Below the pieces are notes generated by a model. The model saw only the letters and a program-made list of their open reading frames with translations, did no database searches and was not told the DNA's origin. Of a stretch of DNA of 46,759 bases, positions 28,153-36,865 are shown in pieces. This DNA comes from Acinetobacter zhairuonensis (GTDB lineage Bacteria; Pseudomonadota; Gammaproteobacteria; Pseudomonadales; Moraxellaceae), in assembly GCF_022601715.1 (NCBI RefSeq), contig NZ_JAKVIM010000027.1, positions 1-46,759 of the forward strand, in the 5' to 3' direction. The translations under genes and the position numbers were made by a program. How positions within the stretch are numbered: position 1 is the stretch's first letter; each line of letters starts with the position of its first letter.

Positions 28153-29029
28153 GTTTTCATTTATTGCGGTCAGCTCTTCGTTACTCTTGCTTAGTCCGAT
28201 GTTATGGGCTGAAACCAATTCTTCATCAGTGCATCAGCATGATCATTCATCCATGGTGATGCCAACTGAAACGGAGATGCCTTCAAGTAATACCACGAGT
28301 GCACCTGCAACGATCCAGCCTCAGCCAGCAGCTTCAGTGGCTGCGGGTCCAGATGATGATCATGCTTTACATATCAAAGAGCATGGCGGTCAGATTTATC
28401 AAGCTACGACAGTCGAAAGTCGCTGGTTATGGAATGAAGATGGCGAGGGTGCCTTAAAATCCGAACTGGAAACCCGTATTGGTACCGATGAAAATAAGCT
28501 GTTTATCAAATTGCATAGTGATAAAGCGGAATCTCATCGTGCAGAGTCTGAAGCTAAAGTTTTATATAGCCGCATGATTTCAGACTTTTGGGATGCTCAG
28601 GCTGGTGTGCGATATCGCAATGATCCAAACCGACAGGTGGATGAAAATCAGCTAGATGCCGTTGTTGGCTTACATGGCATGGCACCTTATTTCTTTGAAA
28701 CCGATGCTTATGTTTATGCAGGGCAAGATCAACAGTGGAGTTTTAGTTTAGAGACAGAGCGTGACCTATTGCTGACCCAGAAATTGATTTTAAAACCTTA
28801 TTTGGATCTGGATATCGTATTTAGTGACGATTCTAAATATGCCAAGAAAACAGGTCTGAGCAGTATTGCATCAGGGCTGGAAACCCGCTATGAAATCAGT
28901 AAACAAATCATGCCGTTTATTGATGTGTCTTATGAATACCAAAAAGGAAATGAGGCGACAGCATGGCAGGAGGGCAGTGATTCAGAGCATGGCTGGCTGT
29001 ATGGTGCGGGTATTCGATTTAAATTTTAA
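28139..29029 (+). CDS. copB: Copper-resistance outer-membrane protein CopB/PcoB
   Basis: A 296-residue outer-membrane protein of the CopB family. Its signal peptide ends near MLWA-E. A short His/Met-rich region (HQHDHSSMVMPTETEM) follows at residues 32-48, then a barrel with family motifs such as ESRWLWNEDGEG and SRMISDFWDAQAGVRY, ending in GAGIRFKF. It may hold or export copper at the outer membrane. The ATG overlaps the copA end by 14 bases and has an AAGGAG site eight bases upstream, so the two are co-translated. A strong terminator at 29066 closes the operon. Confidence 0.93.
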   Translation: MRITKFSFIAVSSSLLLLSPMLWAETNSSSVHQHDHSSMVMPTETEMPSSNTTSAPATIQPQPAASVAAGPDDDHALHIKEHGGQIYQATTVESRWLWNEDGEGALKSELETRIGTDENKLFIKLHSDKAESHRAESEAKVLYSRMISDFWDAQAGVRYRNDPNRQVDENQLDAVVGLHGMAPYFFETDAYVYAGQDQQWSFSLETERDLLLTQKLILKPYLDLDIVFSDDSKYAKKTGLSSIASGLETRYEISKQIMPFIDVSYEYQKGNEATAWQEGSDSEHGWLYGAGIRFKF

Positions 29030-29065
29030 AGATTTTTAACAGATTTAATCTCGGTTTAACGGACT

Positions 29066-29116
29066 GGGTTGATCCTGAACCAAATAATGTTGGTGCGGGA
29101 TCAACCCGTCTTTTTT
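29066..29116 (+). terminator. Terminator of the copper operon
   Basis: Ten-base-pair stem GGGTTGATCC/GGATCAACCC with a 22-base loop, then GTCTTTTTT. Confidence 0.87.
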
Positions 29117-29198
29117 ATGAGTATGTATACAGACCTGAATTGAAACTTTGCATTTGCGCTATTTTGAAGCAGCTTTACGTATAATAAAGCCCAGTTTT

Positions 29199-29285
29199 AG
29201 GAGGAACGACCTCCCTTGAGGCAAAGCTAAAGGCTTTTGCACCAAGAAAATTCGTCAGGACGACCTGACGCTAATCCATTGGAGG
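29199..29285 (+). promoter_or_regulatory. Guanidine-II (mini-ykkC) riboswitch
   Basis: Two hairpins carry ACGA loops, the mark of guanidine-II riboswitches. The first is GGAGG-AACGA-CCTCC (29200-29214), the second CGTCAGG-ACGA-CCTGACG (29253-29270). Between them is an extra hairpin GCAAAGC/GCTTTTGC (29221-29240). The SD GGAGG (29281-29285) could pair with CCTCC of hairpin 1 when no ligand is bound, so guanidinium binding would free the SD. The gene behind it encodes the guanidinium exporter Gdx, which fits the known pairing of this riboswitch with SMR transporters. Confidence 0.88.
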
Positions 29286-29292
29286 AAGGCAG

Positions 29293-29610
29293 ATGGCCTG
29301 GATTGTGTTGGTGTTGGCGGGTATATTTGAAGTGATTTGGGCATATTCTATGAAAATGTCTGAAGGATTTACCCGTTTCGTTCCGAGTGTAATCACCCTA
29401 ATTTTTATGGTGCTGAGTTTCGCTTTGTTGGCGTATGCTATGCGCTCTTTACCACTCGGCACAGCCTACACCATTTGGACGGGCATTGGAGCAGTCGGCT
29501 CTTTTCTGGTGGGCATTTTTATTTTGGGTGAGCCTGCTTCTGCATTACGTATGCTTGCCGCCGTGCTGATTATTTCAGGACTGGTGCTGATGAAAGTGGC
29601 TTCCAATTAA
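29293..29610 (+). CDS. gdx: Guanidinium exporter Gdx (SugE subfamily of SMR)
   Basis: A 105-residue small multidrug-resistance family protein with four transmembrane helices (about 4-20, 32-50, 57-77, 85-102). Glu13 in GIFEVIWAYSMK is the conserved proton and substrate site, and the WTGIGAVGSF motif marks the Gdx/SugE branch, which exports guanidinium against protons in a two-protein antiparallel dimer. The start is preceded by GGAGGAAGG and by a guanidine-II riboswitch, which strongly supports the guanidinium role over a quaternary ammonium drug role. It is monocistronic or transcribed together with ogt. Confidence 0.94.
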   Translation: MAWIVLVLAGIFEVIWAYSMKMSEGFTRFVPSVITLIFMVLSFALLAYAMRSLPLGTAYTIWTGIGAVGSFLVGIFILGEPASALRMLAAVLIISGLVLMKVASN

Positions 29611-29651
29611 TCTCTTCTTTTTATATTTATGTCGCAGTGCGGGAGTGAGTT

Positions 29652-30134
29652 ATGCAACTTTCATTTACGTATATGTCCACGCCTGTGGGGCAATTGAAAC
29701 TGGTTGCTCATGCAACAGCACTGGTGGCGGTGCTCTGGCAAAATGAAAATCCTAAACGTGTGCGTTTAGCGGAATTGGTTGAACAACAGGATCATCCAAT
29801 TTTATGCGCAACTCAGCAACAATTGGCTGAATACTTTGCTGGGACACGACAGCAGTTCGATTTGCCTTTGGACTTTGAAGGAACGGAATTTCAAAAGCAA
29901 GTCTGGCAAGCGTTGTTACAGATTCCTTATGGTGAAACCCGCAGTTATAAACAGCTTGCGGAACAATTGGGTAATCCTAAAGCTGTACGTGCCGTAGGTG
30001 CTGCCAATGGCAAGAATCCGATTTCAATTATTGCGCCGTGCCATCGGGTGATTGGAGTAAGTGGAAAATTGGTGGGCTTTGCGGGTGGATTGGACAATAA
30101 ACAGATACTTTTAAAACTCGAGCAACTTCAATAA
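29652..30134 (+). CDS. ogt: Methylated-DNA--protein-cysteine S-methyltransferase
   Basis: A 160-residue single-use repair protein that removes alkyl groups from O6-alkylguanine in DNA. The acceptor Cys130 lies in the invariant APCHRVIG motif. The recognition helix with Arg finger (SYKQLAEQLGNPKAVRAVGAANGKNP) precedes it. The length fits Ogt-type proteins without the AdaA regulatory domain, though 'ogt' and 'ada C-terminal' cannot be distinguished by eye. It follows gdx by 41 bases with a GGGAG-type site. Confidence 0.93.
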   Translation: MQLSFTYMSTPVGQLKLVAHATALVAVLWQNENPKRVRLAELVEQQDHPILCATQQQLAEYFAGTRQQFDLPLDFEGTEFQKQVWQALLQIPYGETRSYKQLAEQLGNPKAVRAVGAANGKNPISIIAPCHRVIGVSGKLVGFAGGLDNKQILLKLEQLQ

Positions 30135-30171
30135 ACTCATTGACTTAATTCTTTATAATATTAAGTAAAAA

Positions 30172-30825
30172 ATGATTGCACAGATTTTCACACCGCTATT
30201 GTCCACACTTGGATGGATACTTTTATTGTTTATTGCAGTCGCTCTATTTAAGGTATTCAAACCCTTTTTAAAAGGGAAAATGGGTGAGTTTGCGGTGAGC
30301 GCCCATGTCAAACTGTATCTGAATCAAGATAATTATATTTTATTAAATGATTGTACATTGCCTGATGAGCAGAACCAGACCACGCAAATTGATCATATTT
30401 TACTGAGTCCATTTGGTGTGTTTGTGATTGAAACCAAAAACTATAAGGGATGGATTTTTGGTGGTGAACGTCAAAAAATGTGGACGCAAAAAATTTATAA
30501 AAAGAGTTTTAAATTTCAAAATCCATTGCATCAAAATTATAAGCATCAGAAAGTGCTAGAAGCCATCTTGGAGGATATTGTGGATCCAGCACTGATTCAT
30601 TCTGTGGTGGTATTTATGCCCGATTGTGAGTTTAAAACTCAGATGCCGCAGAATGTGTTCCGTGGCGCTGCTTGGACGGATTACATCAAGACTTTTGCTG
30701 ATCCTGTTATTCCACCGATGAAGTTAAAACGGATTCAACTGCGGATTGAAAAAGAAGTGCTGGAAAAGTCGTGGAAAACCAATCGTCAGCATGTCGAGAA
30801 TTTAAAGACGTATCGTGGTAAATAA
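30172..30825 (+). CDS. NERD-domain (nuclease-related) membrane protein
   Basis: A 217-residue protein with one N-terminal transmembrane segment (residues 8-26) and a NERD domain starting near residue 36. Visible are GKMGEFAVSAHV, then the PD-(D/E)XK-like series IDHILLSPFGVFVIETKNYKGWIFG, with the acidic residues and the ETK lysine in place for metal-dependent nuclease folds. Family function is unproven; it may act on DNA or just bind it. It follows ogt by 37 bases and converges on thiD across a shared hairpin, so it might belong to a repair-linked transcript. Confidence 0.82.
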   Translation: MIAQIFTPLLSTLGWILLLFIAVALFKVFKPFLKGKMGEFAVSAHVKLYLNQDNYILLNDCTLPDEQNQTTQIDHILLSPFGVFVIETKNYKGWIFGGERQKMWTQKIYKKSFKFQNPLHQNYKHQKVLEAILEDIVDPALIHSVVVFMPDCEFKTQMPQNVFRGAAWTDYIKTFADPVIPPMKLKRIQLRIEKEVLEKSWKTNRQHVENLKTYRGK

Positions 30826-30830
30826 AAATA

Positions 30831-30861
30831 ACCCCGCAATTTCACTCGGTCATTGCGGGGT
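30831..30861. terminator. Terminator between the NERD gene and thiD
   Basis: Ten-base-pair stem ACCCCGCAAT/ATTGCGGGGT with an 11-base loop. On the minus strand a T-rich run follows, so it mainly ends thiD. Confidence 0.8.
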
Positions 30862-30873
30862 GAGCATACCCTT

Positions 30874-31656
<783 letters not shown>

Positions 31657-31730
31657 TCATTCAATTTGCGATAGTATAGGCAACTTTGAGCGAAGTCTCG
31701 AGTGTAATTTATCGGGTTTAGGGTCGGGTT

Positions 31731-32375
31731 GTGATTAAGAATATTTTGATTGATTTAGATGGAACACTGACAGATCCCAAAGTGGGGATTACCACTTCTG
31801 CACGATATGGATTGGCAAAAGTGGGGCATCCTATTCCAGAGTCAGAGAATATTGACTGGATAATTGGTCCGCCGTTAAAAGCTTCTTTGGCGAAATTGCT
31901 GAATGTAGACACCAATGATATCTTGGCAGACCAAGCCTTATTGGGCTATCGGGAACGTTTTGCCGTGACAGGCCTATTTGAAAATCATGTGTTTGATGAT
32001 GTTGCCCAGACTTTGGAGGCTTTGAAAAGCAAAGGTTATCGTTTGTTTTTAGCAACTGCGAAACCAGAAGTCTATGCACGTCAAATTTTAGATCATTTTG
32101 AGCTGTTACAATATTTTGACTATCCTTATGGCAGCGAACTGAATGGTGATCGGACCAATAAAGGCGAGTTGATTGCTTATATTTTAGAAAAAGAACAGCT
32201 CAAGCCTGAAGAATGTTTGATGGTCGGTGACCGTGAACACGATATTTTCGGTGCGCGCAGCAATGGCATTGAAACGGTTGCGGTGGAATATGGTTATGGT
32301 TCTCCAACCGAACTGGATCAGGCACAACCGAAAGCACGGATTCAACGTTTTGCCGATTTGCTGAAGCTGATTTAA
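31731..32375 (+). CDS. HAD-superfamily phosphatase, Gph-like
   Basis: A 214-residue haloacid-dehalogenase-type phosphatase. Motif I is LIDLDGTLTD at residues 5-14 (nucleophile Asp), motif II is FLATAKPEVYA, motif III lysine lies near residue 140 and motif IV is LMVGDREHDIFGA. It is similar to phosphoglycolate phosphatase and the 5'-nucleotidase group; the substrate is uncertain. The start is GTG at 31731 with AGGG seven bases upstream and no in-frame ATG nearby. It is divergent from thiD. Confidence 0.87.
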   Translation: MIKNILIDLDGTLTDPKVGITTSARYGLAKVGHPIPESENIDWIIGPPLKASLAKLLNVDTNDILADQALLGYRERFAVTGLFENHVFDDVAQTLEALKSKGYRLFLATAKPEVYARQILDHFELLQYFDYPYGSELNGDRTNKGELIAYILEKEQLKPEECLMVGDREHDIFGARSNGIETVAVEYGYGSPTELDQAQPKARIQRFADLLKLI

Positions 32376-32398
32376 TTTTGCAGAGATCGATTGCGTAG

Positions 32399-32443
32399 CC
32401 CCACTTTTTAGTACAGAGAAAATCAGTACATAGCAAAGTGGGG
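32399..32443. terminator. Bidirectional terminator between HAD gene and spo0M-like gene
   Basis: Nine-base stem CCCCACTTT/AAAGTGGGG with an inner GTAC/GTAC stem and T-rich flank after the + strand copy. It is shared by converging genes. Confidence 0.65.
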
Positions 32444-32453
32444 TTATGTATTT

Positions 32454-33197
32454 TTAAATGCCGAGTGTTCTGCGGATTTCATTGGCGAGAACTGCAGGAT
32501 TGGCATGTTGATGCGGAATGGTGAAACTTTTAAAACCATCCCCTCGGAACTTGCGATCTACTTCTAACAGCACATGGGTTTGATGTTGCTCTGCCACAAA
32601 AGATACTTCAACTTCATTGATGCCACTAAAGAACTGTGCAGGTTTAAACTCTAATTCTTGATAGCAACCTAAAGTTGAGTAAAAGCCATTGCCGCGCAGT
32701 TGTCCCTTTTCGACATCAGCCGTGACCAAGTGTAAACCACATTGCTGCATGGCTTGAATAAAGGCGTGCATGGTGGGTGTAGGACTAATCTGCAAAAAGT
32801 CTTTATCGGTTGCATCCAGTCCCCAATCCACATCTAAATGCGTATGCAACCAAACACGGGTTTTATTCATACGGCATGCCAGATCCGTCAATGGGGTTTC
32901 AAAAGGCAACTGAATCGAAAATGGGAATTTATGGGTCTGGTTGGCGAGCAACTCAAATGCACCGCTAATATGCCATTCTGCAATCGTCAAACTGGTGTTG
33001 TATTCCGAATCATTCGATTCCACTTCTGCGCTGGTCATTAATTTTAAGTAAATGCCATTAATGGTTTTGTTGGAGGACGCCCCAGTAAAAATGACTTCGC
33101 CATTCAGGACTTGACCCGCTTGTAATTGGCTATTGTGGATGCGGGTGTCTACCTGAATACCTTGCAGACCTAAGCTCGACATGAGTTTATTCAACAT
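32454..33197 (-). CDS. Spo0M-family (arrestin-like) protein
   Basis: A 247-residue protein of the Spo0M family, which adopts an arrestin-like double beta-sandwich. It begins with MLNKLMSSLGLQGIQVDTRIHNSQLQAGQVLNGEV-type strands (conserved GLxGIxVDT), then QTHKFPFSIQLPFETP and a C-terminal HFKGxG-like KFRGDGFKSF region. No signal peptide is seen. In Bacillus the family affects sporulation; in Gram-negative bacteria the role is unknown. The gene is convergent with the HAD phosphatase and lies 5' of the lrp gene's hairpin. Confidence 0.85.
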   Translation of the reverse strand: MLNKLMSSLGLQGIQVDTRIHNSQLQAGQVLNGEVIFTGASSNKTINGIYLKLMTSAEVESNDSEYNTSLTIAEWHISGAFELLANQTHKFPFSIQLPFETPLTDLACRMNKTRVWLHTHLDVDWGLDATDKDFLQISPTPTMHAFIQAMQQCGLHLVTADVEKGQLRGNGFYSTLGCYQELEFKPAQFFSGINEVEVSFVAEQHQTHVLLEVDRKFRGDGFKSFTIPHQHANPAVLANEIRRTLGI

Positions 33198-33272
33198 GAT
33201 GCAAAAATTCCCAAAAGATATGAAAATTAAGAAAGATTAGAAAATGAAAAATAAGTAAATTCTAAAATAAAG

Positions 33273-33300
33273 CTGCTCGAGATTAGCACAATTCGAGCAG
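33273..33300 (-). terminator. Terminator of the Lrp-family gene
   Basis: Stem CTGCTCGA/TCGAGCAG with a 12-base loop; a T-rich run follows on the minus strand. Confidence 0.75.
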
Positions 33301-33303
33301 GAC

Positions 33304-33768
33304 TTAGCGCATATCTAAATACAAAGTCTCTTTAATTTCTTCCATCACAATATAGCTGTGTGAGGACGCAGAAGAAGGTAGTTTTTTCAATAAATCGCCC
33401 AACAAGCGTCGGTAAGCACTCATTTCTTTTAAGCGGGCTTTAACCAGATAGTCGAACTCACCTGAGATCAGATGACATTCCAAAACCTCGGGAATTTCGA
33501 CCAAATCACATGCCACTTGGTCAAACACATCGCCAGATTTGGCAGACAGTTTAATCTCTAAAAACACCAGTAAATTGCGATCCACCAGTGCAGGATTCAG
33601 CCGTGCATGATAGCCGGTAATAATGCCATCACGCTCCAGTCGCTTGACCCGTTCCGAGCAGGGTGTCGTGGATAAATTGACCCGAGAAGCCAATTCACTA
33701 ATCGCAATGCGGCCTTCCATTTGCAGAATATCCAAAATCAGGCGATCTACACGGTCTAATTTACGCAT
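33304..33768 (-). CDS. Lrp/AsnC-family regulator (DadR-like)
   Basis: A 154-residue feast-or-famine regulator. An N-terminal winged helix-turn-helix (LDRVDRLILDILQMEGRIAISELASRVNLSTTPCSERVKRLERDGII) is followed by a RAM ligand-binding domain (VDRNLLVFLEIKL, ECHLISGEFDYLVKARLK). It is divergent from dadA, so, by analogy with DadR of Pseudomonas aeruginosa, it probably controls the D-alanine catabolic genes in response to an amino acid such as alanine. The 141-base divergent region is AT-rich, as expected for Lrp binding, but no clean consensus was found. Confidence 0.9.
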   Translation of the reverse strand: MRKLDRVDRLILDILQMEGRIAISELASRVNLSTTPCSERVKRLERDGIITGYHARLNPALVDRNLLVFLEIKLSAKSGDVFDQVACDLVEIPEVLECHLISGEFDYLVKARLKEMSAYRRLLGDLLKKLPSSASSHSYIVMEEIKETLYLDMR

Positions 33769-33909
33769 AAGTTTTTCTCTGTTTTTAGCCTTTATTTAGT
33801 AAAAAACACATGAATATATCTTAACTATACCTATTAAATCAGTCAATTTCACTATTGATGTGGAAATATACTAGTTAAATAAACTGGCGGCATCAGTGAG
33901 AGAAAGGAA

Positions 33910-35169
33910 ATGCGCGTAATCGTTTTAGGTAGTGGTGTAATTGGTGTAGCAAGTGCATATTATCTTGCGCAGCAGGGAGCGGAAGTAACTGTATTGGATC
34001 GTCAAGCAGGTCCAGCAGAAGAAACAAGTTTTGGTAATGCAGGGCAAATCTCACCAGGGTATTCGACCCCTTGGGCTGCACCTGGCATTCCGTTTAAAGC
34101 GGTGAAGTGGATGTTCCAGCACCATGCACCATTAGCCATCAATATGGATGGCAGCATGTGGCAGTTACAGTGGATGGCGCAAATGCTAAAAAACTGTAAT
34201 GCACAAAGTTATGCAGTTAATAAAGAGCGTATGACGCGTGTGGCGGAATACAGTCGTGATTGTTTACGTGAATTGCGTAAAGACACTGGCATCAGCTATG
34301 AAAACCGTTCAAAAGGCACATTACAAGTGTTCCGTAATGAAGCGCAATTAGAAGCGGTACAACGCGATATTCAAGTATTAAAAGAGTGTGGCGTGCCGCA
34401 TGAGTTGTTATTGAAAGACGACCTTGCGCGTGTAGAGCCTGCGCTTGGTTTTGCCAAAGATAAATTGGTCGGTGGATTGCATCTGCCAAATGACGAAACA
34501 GGCGATTGCTACAAGTTTACCAATTCACTGGCAGAGATTGCCAAAGCTAATGGTGTGAATTTCCTGTTTAACCAAAACGTTGAGCGTTTAGTGGTTGAAG
34601 GTGATGAAATCAAAGGTGTAGTGGTGAATGGCAAAGTATTGACCGCAGACCGCTATGTGTTGGCATTTGGTAGTTATTCACGTGATTTCCTAAAACCACT
34701 TGAGTTGAATTTACCAGTTTATCCAGTCAAAGGTTATTCATTGACTGTGCCAATTGTGGATCCTGCATTTGCACCACAATCAACCGTACTGGATGAAACC
34801 TACAAAATTGCGATTACTCGTTTTGACCAACGTATCCGTGTGGGTGGCATGGCAGAGTTAAGCGGTTTTAACTTGAAACTGAATGATGACCGCCGTGGCA
34901 CGCTGGAAATGGTCACCAAAGATTTATTCCCAGGCGGCGATTTACCGAATGCAACCTTCTGGACAGGCTTACGTCCAATGACCCCAGATAGCACGCCAAT
35001 TATTGGCGCGACTCGCTTCAAAAATCTGTTCTTGAATACAGGACATGGCACCTTAGGTTGGACCATGGCATGTGGTTCAGGCAAGCTGATCAGTGACTTG
35101 GTGATGAACCATAAACCAGACATCAGCATCGATGGCCTATCGATTGAACGTTATTTGAGTGCAGCATAA
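33910..35169 (+). CDS. dadA: D-amino-acid dehydrogenase small subunit DadA
   Basis: A 419-residue FAD-dependent dehydrogenase of the DadA family that oxidises D-alanine and other D-amino acids to keto acids, passing electrons to the respiratory chain. The Rossmann motif [27 protein letters not shown] opens the protein, [18 protein letters not shown] is a DadA signature, and the second FAD motif lies near [17 protein letters not shown]. It should be a peripheral inner-membrane protein. GAGAGAAAGGAA precedes the ATG. It is the first gene of a dadA-alr-ridA run divergent from the lrp gene. Confidence 0.95.
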   Translation: MRVIVLGSGVIGVASAYYLAQQGAEVTVLDRQAGPAEETSFGNAGQISPGYSTPWAAPGIPFKAVKWMFQHHAPLAINMDGSMWQLQWMAQMLKNCNAQSYAVNKERMTRVAEYSRDCLRELRKDTGISYENRSKGTLQVFRNEAQLEAVQRDIQVLKECGVPHELLLKDDLARVEPALGFAKDKLVGGLHLPNDETGDCYKFTNSLAEIAKANGVNFLFNQNVERLVVEGDEIKGVVVNGKVLTADRYVLAFGSYSRDFLKPLELNLPVYPVKGYSLTVPIVDPAFAPQSTVLDETYKIAITRFDQRIRVGGMAELSGFNLKLNDDRRGTLEMVTKDLFPGGDLPNATFWTGLRPMTPDSTPIIGATRFKNLFLNTGHGTLGWTMACGSGKLISDLVMNHKPDISIDGLSIERYLSAA

Positions 35170-35212
35170 TTCCTGAATTCAGGGAGTTGTTTCAATTTAG
35201 GGAAGAAGGGTT

Positions 35213-36316
35213 ATGCCACGTCCAATTACCGCGGTCATTCATCAATCCGCATTAAAACATAATCTGGCGATTGCACGTGCTGCAATGCCAGACAGCCAAG
35301 TGTTTGCCGTAGTCAAAGCCAATGCCTATGGGCATGGCATTGAGCGCGTGTACCAAGCATTTAAATCTGCCGATGGTTTTGCTTTACTCGATATCGAAGA
35401 AGCAAAACGCGTGCGTGCCTTGGGCTGGACAGGAGAAATCCTGTTACTCGAAGGCATTTTCTCAGCGCAAGATTTATATGATTGTGCGCAGTATCAACTC
35501 AATTTTACCGTGCACAATGAGCTGCAAATTCAATGGTTACAACAGTTTCCAGTCGCAGCACAATTCAAAGTGTTCGTAAAAATGAACAACGGCATGAATC
35601 GTTTAGGATTCACGCCAGAACGCTATGTACAGGCTTGGCAACAACTGAAAGATTTAGCATCGGTTAAAGAACTAGTGCATATGATGCATTTCTCCGATGC
35701 TGATGGTGAGCGTCAGGGGCAGGCAGGCATTGAATACCAGCATCAAGTCTTCCAGCAAATTCTGCAACAGTATCCAGCACCTTGCTCAATCAGCAATAGC
35801 GCAGCGATTTTAAGATACTCGACCCAGCTACGTTCAGACTACGCGCGTAGTGGCATTATGCTGTATGGCAGTTCTCCAGATTTCCCGAGTCATAGCATTC
35901 AGGACTGGAATTTACAACCGAGCATGAGTTTGCGCAGTGAACTGATTGCGATTCAACAGTTAAATCCAAACGACAGCATTGGCTATGGCTCAAGCTTTGT
36001 CGCTGACCGACCAATTCGGGTTGGGATTGTGGCGTGTGGCTATGCCGATGGCTATCAACGTATTTCACCGACAGGTACGCCTGTGCTGGTGAACTCTATT
36101 CGTACTCGTACTTTAGGGCGTGTCAGCATGGACATGCTTGCGGTTGATCTCGACCCGATTCCCGATGCGCAAATTGGCAGTGAAGTGGTGTTGTGGGGAC
36201 AATCGAGTTCGGGTGCAGTATTACCGATTGATGAGGTGGCAGCAACCTCTGGCACGGTCGGCTATGAGCTGATGTGCGCCGTGACTGCACGCGTCAATTT
36301 TTCAATTCAGGAATAA
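35213..36316 (+). CDS. dadX: Alanine racemase, catabolic DadX-type
   Basis: A 367-residue PLP-dependent racemase interconverting L- and D-alanine. The Schiff-base lysine is Lys35 in AVVKANAYGHG, and the catalytic tyrosine is Tyr258 in SIGYGSSFVA. The MNRLGF and YADGYQR motifs complete the fold. Position directly after dadA points to the catabolic (DadX) role, feeding L-alanine into D-alanine oxidation, rather than cell-wall supply by Alr. Both proteins are similar, so the label rests on context. Confidence 0.94.
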   Translation: MPRPITAVIHQSALKHNLAIARAAMPDSQVFAVVKANAYGHGIERVYQAFKSADGFALLDIEEAKRVRALGWTGEILLLEGIFSAQDLYDCAQYQLNFTVHNELQIQWLQQFPVAAQFKVFVKMNNGMNRLGFTPERYVQAWQQLKDLASVKELVHMMHFSDADGERQGQAGIEYQHQVFQQILQQYPAPCSISNSAAILRYSTQLRSDYARSGIMLYGSSPDFPSHSIQDWNLQPSMSLRSELIAIQQLNPNDSIGYGSSFVADRPIRVGIVACGYADGYQRISPTGTPVLVNSIRTRTLGRVSMDMLAVDLDPIPDAQIGSEVVLWGQSSSGAVLPIDEVAATSGTVGYELMCAVTARVNFSIQE

Positions 36317-36328
36317 GGAATTTTAACC

Positions 36329-36688
36329 ATGTCACAACAAGATATTCAGCGCTTCAATACCACGCCTGTAATGAGCGCCGTGACCGTTTTTAACAACGTG
36401 GTGTATTTGTCAGGTCAAGTACCTAAAAATCCTGATTCGGATATCACAGCGCAAACTCAAGATGTTTTAAATACGATTGATGAGCTGTTGTTACAAGCCA
36501 ATAGCGATAAAAGCCGTATTTTGTCAGCACAACTATTTTTAAAAGATTTAGCTGATTTTTCAGTCGTGAATGAAATTTGGATTGATTGGCTTGAAGGTTA
36601 TGCAACACCAGCCCGCGCCACTATTCAAGCCGATTTGGTTAACCCAAAATGGTTGATTGAAATTGCAGTTGTTGCTGCACAGAAGTAA
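36329..36688 (+). CDS. RidA-family enamine/imine deaminase
   Basis: A 119-residue YjgF/YER057c/UK114 (Rid) protein. Family signals are the VYLSGQVPKNP motif, the QTQDVLNTIDELL helix and the conserved Arg in ARATIQADL near residue 97. Canonical RidA hydrolyses reactive 2-aminoacrylate and similar enamines. Sitting 12 bases after alr in a D-alanine catabolic locus suggests it handles the imine made by DadA, which is inference. Note that several Rid subfamilies lack canonical activity. Confidence 0.9.
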   Translation: MSQQDIQRFNTTPVMSAVTVFNNVVYLSGQVPKNPDSDITAQTQDVLNTIDELLLQANSDKSRILSAQLFLKDLADFSVVNEIWIDWLEGYATPARATIQADLVNPKWLIEIAVVAAQK

Positions 36689-36700
36689 CACCCTAATCTA

Positions 36701-36865
36701 CGGACGGAGGAACGTACCGAAAGTCAGTGCACTCATTAGATAAACCAAGACGGTTTAGAGTGTAGTGACAAGGACGAAGGCTTGGCTTTATTTTCAGCAA
36801 TGATTGCTCGTGAGAAGCGAGATCAAGCCAAGCCATGGAAAGGAATAAAAAAGGATGTTAAGTAA
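36701..36865 (+). promoter_or_regulatory. Structured leader of cycA
   Basis: The gap between ridA and cycA holds three hairpins. First: CGGACG-GAGGAA-CGTaCCG (36701-36719). Second: GTCA...CACTC...TAAACC / GGTTTA-GAGTG...TGAC (36723-36769). Third: a perfect ten-base stem GGCTTGGCTT/AAGCCAAGCC (36779-36788 with 36825-36834), whose loop holds an inner CTCG/CGAG hairpin. A 21-codon upstream ORF starts at ATG 36800 inside that loop and ends at 36865 in TAATG, sharing one base with the cycA start. It is not recognised as a glycine riboswitch. It could be a regulatory leader; no T run follows, so it is not a terminator. Confidence 0.5.

Noticed and set aside
36689..36864. Glycine riboswitch upstream of cycA
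   Set aside because: The conserved glycine-aptamer core sequences are not present in the expected order, so I report only a structured leader.
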